DNA of 9,608 nt from CAZPUI01 sp964415525. GTDB lineage: Bacteria > Acidobacteriota > Holophagae > Holophagales > Holophagaceae. The notes beneath the pieces are model-generated. The model was not told the DNA's origin, ran no database searches, and worked only from the letters and a program-made list of their open reading frames with translations. A program made the position numbers and the translations under genes. The stretch is from NCBI GenBank assembly GCA_964415525.1, contig CAYQAS010000141.1, positions 1 through 9,608 of the forward strand, read 5' to 3'. This document shows, piece by piece, positions 6,288 through 9,608 of this stretch. Position 1 is the first letter of the stretch; each line of letters starts with the position of its first letter.

Positions 6288-8186
6288 TCAAGAGGTTGGC
6301 TTGATTCCAAGTTCCGACAACCGTGCGGGCAGATCGGGATGGAGGGCGACGAAGGTGCGGATGGACTCGGCGAGTTTGAGACCGGCTTCTGCGGTGTTTT
6401 TCAGCGCCGCGTCTTCCGCCGCCCACAGGTGCTTGAGGCTTGGGAAGGCCACGGCCAGGCGTTCGGCGGTCTGTTTCCCGACCCCGGGGATGCCAAGGGC
6501 GAGGATCCAGCGTGCGAGCGGCTTCGTCTGGGTGGTCCTCAGGGCATCCGCCAGCTTCCGGGCCCTCGACTCCGACATGCGTTCCAGACCCGCGAGGAAG
6601 GCGACGCCGCCATCCGATTCCTGAAGCAGATCGAAGATGTCCCACGGCTGCTGGAAGCGGCCGCTGGCGGCGAGTTGGGCCGCCTGGGCGTGACCCAGTC
6701 CGGCGATGTTCAGGGCGCTCCGGGAGGCCAAGTGCCGCAGCCGGGCTTCCCGTTTTGCCATGCAGTCGGTGCTCAGGCAGCGGAGATTGGCATCGCGGCT
6801 CTCTTCTCTGCCGACGAATCCTCCGCAGGCGGGGCAGACCGTGGGAAGTGCGGGGGCGGTTGTGTTGGGGGGGATGGAGTCCGGTACCACCGCCACCACC
6901 CTCGGGATCACGTCGCCGCCCTTTTCGAGGAAGAGGCGACACCCGATCCGCACGCCGAGGCGAGCGAGTTCGTCCGGGTTGTGCAGGGTCGCGCGGCGGA
7001 CAGTGGACCCGCCGAGCTCCACGGCTTCAAGTTCCGCCACGGGCGTGAGCCGCCCGGATCGACCCACTTGCCAGGTGATGTCCAACAGGGTGGAGGTCGC
7101 CTGGGTGGAGGGGTATTTGAAGGCGATGGCCCAGCGGGGTACACGCTCCGTGGCGCCAAGGCGCATCTGGTGGGCGAGGGCGTTCACCTTGAGTACGATG
7201 CCGTCCGTATCGAAGGGCAGCTTCGGTCGCGCCACACGCTGGCGCTCGATGAAGGCCAGGACGGTGGGCAGATCACCCTGGACACGGGCGGGCATGGCCG
7301 CGAAGCCCCAGGTTTCCAAGCGCCGCATGGCCTCGGTGTGGTCTTCCGCGCCCAGCACCTGCCAAGGCAGGAAGGCGAGACGTCGGCGGGCGACTTCCCG
7401 GCTGTCCAGCAGCTTCATGGTCCCGCTGGCGGCCTGGCGAGGGCTGGCGAACCTGGTTTCCCCCGCGGCATCCCGCTGGCGGTTCAGTTCCTCCCACCGG
7501 CGGCGGGAGAGAAAGACCTCGCCGCGCACTTCGAGCCTTTCCGGAGCAGCTGGAGGCAAGGCCAGGGGGATGTCTGCGATGGCCCGGGCATTCTCGGTCA
7601 CGTCCTCCCCGATGTCGCCATCGCCCCGGGTGAGGGCCCGAACGAGGCGTCGCCCCTCGTAGCGCAGCGCCAGGGAGAGCCCGTCGATCTTGAGGTCCGC
7701 GCTGAAGATGGGCCGGGCGTCGGGTGCGAGGCCGCTGCGGACGCGCGCTTCCCAGGCCTGCAGCTCTTTCGCAGAGTGGGATTTGTCGAGGCTCAGCATG
7801 CCAACGGTGTGGCGCACCTTGGGGAAGGCCGAGACCGGTGGGGCCCCCACGCGCCGCGTCGGACTGTCGGGATCTGCCAGGTTCGGATGCGCCGCCTCCA
7901 GCGCCCGAAGTTCCGCTTCGAGGGCGTCGTATTCGGCGTCGGAAATGGTCGGCTGGTCGAGGATGTAGTAGCGACGCCGGTGCTCCCGCACCAGGCTGGC
8001 GAGTTCTTTCATGCGGGCGGAAGCCGCATTTGGCATGAATGAATTCGCTGTCTTGGCGGCCGCTTGGGGAGGAGCCGTGGGTGGTTTGGCGGCACCGCGC
8101 CCAAGGCCGATCGCCAGGGTTTCAAAGCCTTGGATGAGACTTCGGCGAAGGATGCGGTCGATGGATCTCCGACCTTTGGGATGCAT
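6288..8186 (-). CDS. ligA: NAD+-dependent DNA ligase LacZ-independent type LigA, lacking the BRCT domain
   Basis: This enzyme seals nicks in DNA using NAD+. Counted from the ATG at 8186 (632 aa), the domains in order are: a non-canonical basic then Pro/Ala-rich extension (1-50); domain Ia with RRYYILDQPTISDAEYD (about 71-87), which binds the NMN half; the adenylation domain with nucleophile K166 in LKIDG, RGEVF (221-225) and DTDGIVLKVN (327-336); the OB fold (WAIAFKYP, VGRSG, ATLHN); a four-Cys zinc finger (C451, C454, C470, C475); and helix-hairpin-helix repeats including LGIPGVGKQTAE. The protein then stops at about the point where the C-terminal BRCT domain starts in standard LigA (usually about 670 aa). 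The usual PMLSL motif is GMLSL here, and P-K-I-D-G is L-K-I-D-G. The TTG at 8213 is in frame, but ATG 8186 has AGGAGGT just upstream. Internal ATGs at 8036 and 8012 would give a canonical N-terminus but have no Shine-Dalgarno. All catalytic motifs appear intact, so activity is likely. The word 'LacZ' in the short name is not meaningful: read it simply as LigA-type ligase. Confidence 0.93.
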   Translation of the reverse strand: MHPKGRRSIDRILRRSLIQGFETLAIGLGRGAAKPPTAPPQAAAKTANSFMPNAASARMKELASLVREHRRRYYILDQPTISDAEYDALEAELRALEAAHPNLADPDSPTRRVGAPPVSAFPKVRHTVGMLSLDKSHSAKELQAWEARVRSGLAPDARPIFSADLKIDGLSLALRYEGRRLVRALTRGDGDIGEDVTENARAIADIPLALPPAAPERLEVRGEVFLSRRRWEELNRQRDAAGETRFASPRQAASGTMKLLDSREVARRRLAFLPWQVLGAEDHTEAMRRLETWGFAAMPARVQGDLPTVLAFIERQRVARPKLPFDTDGIVLKVNALAHQMRLGATERVPRWAIAFKYPSTQATSTLLDITWQVGRSGRLTPVAELEAVELGGSTVRRATLHNPDELARLGVRIGCRLFLEKGGDVIPRVVAVVPDSIPPNTTAPALPTVCPACGGFVGREESRDANLRCLSTDCMAKREARLRHLASRSALNIAGLGHAQAAQLAASGRFQQPWDIFDLLQESDGGVAFLAGLERMSESRARKLADALRTTQTKPLARWILALGIPGVGKQTAERLAVAFPSLKHLWAAEDAALKNTAEAGLKLAESIRTFVALHPDLPARLSELGIKPTS

Positions 8187-8190
8187 CTGG

Positions 8191-8197
8191 ACCTCCT
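8191..8197 (-). promoter_or_regulatory. Strong ribosome-binding site of ligA
   Basis: AGGAGGT on the minus strand, 4 bases before the ATG at 8186. It is the strongest Shine-Dalgarno in the window and supports translation of the unusual N-terminal extension, rather than initiation at the internal ATGs closer to the conserved domain. Confidence 0.75.
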
Positions 8198-8213
8198 GGT
8201 GGATGAGTGACAA

Positions 8214-8221
8214 GTTATATA
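8214..8221 (-). promoter_or_regulatory. Possible -10 element of a ligA promoter
   Basis: The minus strand reads TATATAAC here, the only strongly AT-rich spot in this GC-rich stretch, about 28 bases before the ligA ATG. TATAAC is close to the sigma-70 -10 consensus. No good -35 hexamer sits 16-18 bases upstream (the sequence there is CTGGCC-like), so this is a weak call. It would let ligA be transcribed separately from the flavodiiron gene ahead of it. Confidence 0.35.
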
Positions 8222-8254
8222 TGAATCGTCACCGCGGGCCAGGACTGCTCGGGA

Positions 8255-9481
8255 CTACACCCTGACGGGGGCTCCAAAGGCGATGCGCTCGCCCACCTGC
8301 TCGCCCAGGGTGCGGCACTGATCCAGGATGTCGTCGCCGGGCACGAACTGGGTCTTGAGGCTGCCGAGCAGCTCGACCCCCATCTCCGCGAGGTTCGCCT
8401 CGATCTGCTTCACGCCCTCGCCGGACCAGCCGTGGCTGCCGAAGGCGGCGCCCACCAGGTTCTTGCGCTTGAGGCCCTTCAGGTAGCAGAGGGCGTCCGC
8501 GACCGTCGGGTAGACCTGGTTGTTCAGCGTCGGGCTACCCACGAGCAGGGCGCCCGCATCCAGCAGCTCCGCGGCCAGATCGGAGCGGTGGGAGCCTGAG
8601 AGGGGCATCACCCTGACGCTTGCGCCTGCGGCGATGAGACCCTCGGCAACGGCGCGGGCCATGTGCTCGGTGCTCTCCCACATGGAGTCGTAGGCCACGA
8701 CCGCCTTGCGGGTGGGTTCCATGGCGGCCCAGCGCCGGTACCAGTCGAGGATCATCGGCAGCTTGGCCTCCCAGATCGGGCCGTGGTCCGGCAGAGCGAG
8801 GTCGATTTCAATTCCGGCCTTCTCGATCTTCTCGAAGAGGCGCCCGATGAAGGCGCTGAAGGGCAGCAGGATGTTGGCGAAGTAGCGGCTGGCCTCTTCG
8901 TGCAGCATCCAGTCCGGGAGCTCTTCGGCAAACCGCTCGGCGCTGGCCAGGTGCATCCCGAAGGCATCCTGACAGAACAGGGCCTTCCGCTCGGGAATGT
9001 AGGTGAACATGCTGTCCGGCCAGTGCAGGAAGGGCGTCTGGAGGAAGCGCGCTGTGAGTGGGCCCGCCTCGCCGCCGCTGGAGAGGGTGATCTCCATGCC
9101 TTCCGTGGCCGGGGTCAAGGGCAGGTCGCCAAAGTGGGCCTTGAGGGCCTCAATGCCCTTGGGGCTGGCGTAGACCGCTTCGGGATTCGCGATGCGGATG
9201 AGATCCGGCAGACAGCCACTGTGGTCCATTTCCGCGTGGTTGCTGATGATGATGTCGATCTTGGCCGGGTCGATGATGTCCGCGATGCGGCTGAGCATCT
9301 CGTCCCGGAAGGGCGCCTTCACCGTGTCCACGAGGGTCACCTTGTCCCCGAGGATCAGGTAGGCGTTGTAGGTGGTGCCGCGCCGGGTCTGGTAGCCGTG
9401 GAAGTCGCGTACGGCCCAGTCGATGGCGCCCACCCAGTAGATGCCGTCCGCAATACGTTGCGCCTTGAAGGGGTTCGCCAT
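8255..9481 (-). CDS. fprA: Flavodiiron protein (FprA family A-type flavoprotein)
   Basis: This cytoplasmic protein reduces O2 to water and/or NO to N2O, protecting anaerobic or microaerobic cells; electrons usually come from rubredoxin or a similar carrier. From the ATG at 9481 it has 408 aa, the family's usual length. The N-terminal MBL-like domain carries a complete set of di-iron ligands: H82, E84, D86, H87 (HAEMDH), H153 in FLHWPDSM, D172 in CQDAFG and H233 in LPDHGPIW. The C-terminal flavodoxin domain (from about 258) has the FMN phosphate loop YDSMWESTEHMA (264-275), GSPTLNNQVYP (315-325) and GSHGWSGEG (348-356). There is no fused rubredoxin or flavin-reductase domain, so it is the simple class A type. 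The frame is open to the right edge, but AGGA lies 10 bases before ATG 9481 and family homology starts there. The leader contains two adjoining hairpins. Whether its main substrate is O2 or NO cannot be read from the sequence. Confidence 0.95.
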   Translation of the reverse strand: MANPFKAQRIADGIYWVGAIDWAVRDFHGYQTRRGTTYNAYLILGDKVTLVDTVKAPFRDEMLSRIADIIDPAKIDIIISNHAEMDHSGCLPDLIRIANPEAVYASPKGIEALKAHFGDLPLTPATEGMEITLSSGGEAGPLTARFLQTPFLHWPDSMFTYIPERKALFCQDAFGMHLASAERFAEELPDWMLHEEASRYFANILLPFSAFIGRLFEKIEKAGIEIDLALPDHGPIWEAKLPMILDWYRRWAAMEPTRKAVVAYDSMWESTEHMARAVAEGLIAAGASVRVMPLSGSHRSDLAAELLDAGALLVGSPTLNNQVYPTVADALCYLKGLKRKNLVGAAFGSHGWSGEGVKQIEANLAEMGVELLGSLKTQFVPGDDILDQCRTLGEQVGERIAFGAPVRV

Positions 9482-9488
9482 GGATTTG

Positions 9489-9503
9489 GTTTCCTGTGGA
9501 AAC
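9489..9503 (-). promoter_or_regulatory. Small dyad containing the fprA ribosome-binding site
   Basis: The minus strand reads GTTTCC-ACA-GGAAAC, a perfect 6-bp inverted repeat with a 3-base loop. The only Shine-Dalgarno candidate of fprA (AGGA) spans the loop and right arm, so folding would hide it. The dyad directly abuts the larger GC-rich hairpin. It might be an operator, an RNA switch element, or chance. Confidence 0.35.
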
Positions 9504-9531
9504 GACCGGAGGCCCCGTTGGGCCCCCGGTC
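9504..9531 (-). terminator. GC-rich hairpin upstream of fprA, terminator-like
   Basis: Arms 9504-9515 and 9520-9531 pair over 12 positions with a single A-C mismatch around a 4-base loop. On the minus strand the stem is followed by GTTTCC, a weak T run. It may end transcription of a minus-strand gene beyond the right edge, or act as a leader hairpin of fprA, whose start is only 22 bases downstream of it. Confidence 0.5.
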
Positions 9532-9572
9532 GGGTGGAACTCGTTTCAGGGCCTAGGAGCCCGTCCAAGTAT

Positions 9573-9608
9573 TCAGTCGAGGCCGCGTTGGGCGCAAAGG
9601 GCTTGCAG
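9573..9608 (-). CDS. Possible C-terminal end of an upstream gene (partial)
   Basis: One minus-strand frame enters from the right edge and gives L-Q-A-L-C-A-Q-R-G-L-D followed by TGA at 9573-9575. The hairpin at 9504-9531 lies about 40 bases downstream of that stop, where a terminator would be expected. Eleven residues are far too few to identify a protein, and another frame also closes nearby (TAG at 9553-9555), so this is only a plausible gene end. Confidence 0.25.
   Translation of the reverse strand: MQALCAQRGLD

Noticed and set aside
5922..8042. A 706-codon open frame on the plus strand opposite ligA and the phosphatase gene
   Set aside because: It is the mirror of high-GC coding on the minus strand: rich in Gly/Arg/His/Gln/Ala, no recognisable domain, and it crosses two well-supported genes and the gap between them.
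9482..9568. In-frame 29-codon upstream extension of the flavodiiron protein starting at TTG 9568
   Set aside because: It would run through the two hairpins, has no family similarity, and ATG 9481 gives the standard N-terminus.

Overview
The window is GC-rich bacterial DNA (most third codon positions are G or C) with densely packed genes, almost all read from the minus strand. No ribosomal or other phylogenetic marker is present, so taxonomy is only a guess. The GC-rich coding, the Shine-Dalgarno-led starts, and the mix of a Tsx-like outer-membrane protein, a PaaK-like ligase, an exported prolyl oligopeptidase and a flavodiiron protein would fit a Gram-negative, diderm, oxygen-sensitive or oxygen-managing bacterium, for instance a Holophagae/Geothrix-type Acidobacteriota. 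The outer-membrane barrel with a C-terminal Phe is the direct sign of a diderm.

Layout from left to right. Positions 2-799 (+) hold the 3' part of an outer-membrane beta-barrel gene of the Tsx-like/'outer envelope protein' type. Only 4 bases separate it from a convergent gene on the minus strand (about 804-2177) for a PaaK-like adenylate-forming ligase. Then comes a perfect 18-bp hairpin (2272-2311), which probably ends the transcript arriving from the right. That transcript carries a metallo-beta-lactamase-fold hydrolase (2330-3220) and an exported S9A prolyl oligopeptidase (3229-5322). In that pair the stop codon of the peptidase lies inside the ribosome-binding site of the hydrolase. Further right are an inositol-monophosphatase (SuhB-like) gene (5439-6212), an NAD+-dependent DNA ligase gene (6288-8186) and a flavodiiron protein gene (8255-9481). 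The extreme right end holds a hairpin-rich leader and possibly the last codons of another minus-strand gene.

Transcription order on the minus strand is fprA, ligA, SuhB-like, prolyl oligopeptidase, MBL hydrolase, (hairpin), PaaK-like ligase. Gaps are 68, 75, 116, 8 and about 150 bases, so part or all of fprA-to-MBL could be co-transcribed. An AT-rich -10-like box before ligA suggests at least one internal promoter. The genes do not form an obvious pathway. Only the peptidase/MBL pair, both with export signals and translationally coupled, looks like a functional unit. I see no mobile element, CRISPR, tRNA, rRNA or defence system.

The most notable observations are: the DNA ligase ends where the BRCT domain should begin and carries an unusual basic, Pro/Ala-rich N-terminal extension; the flavodiiron leader has two abutting hairpins, one of which contains the ribosome-binding site; and the longest open frame of the PaaK-like gene starts inside a terminator-like hairpin, so its true start is further downstream.
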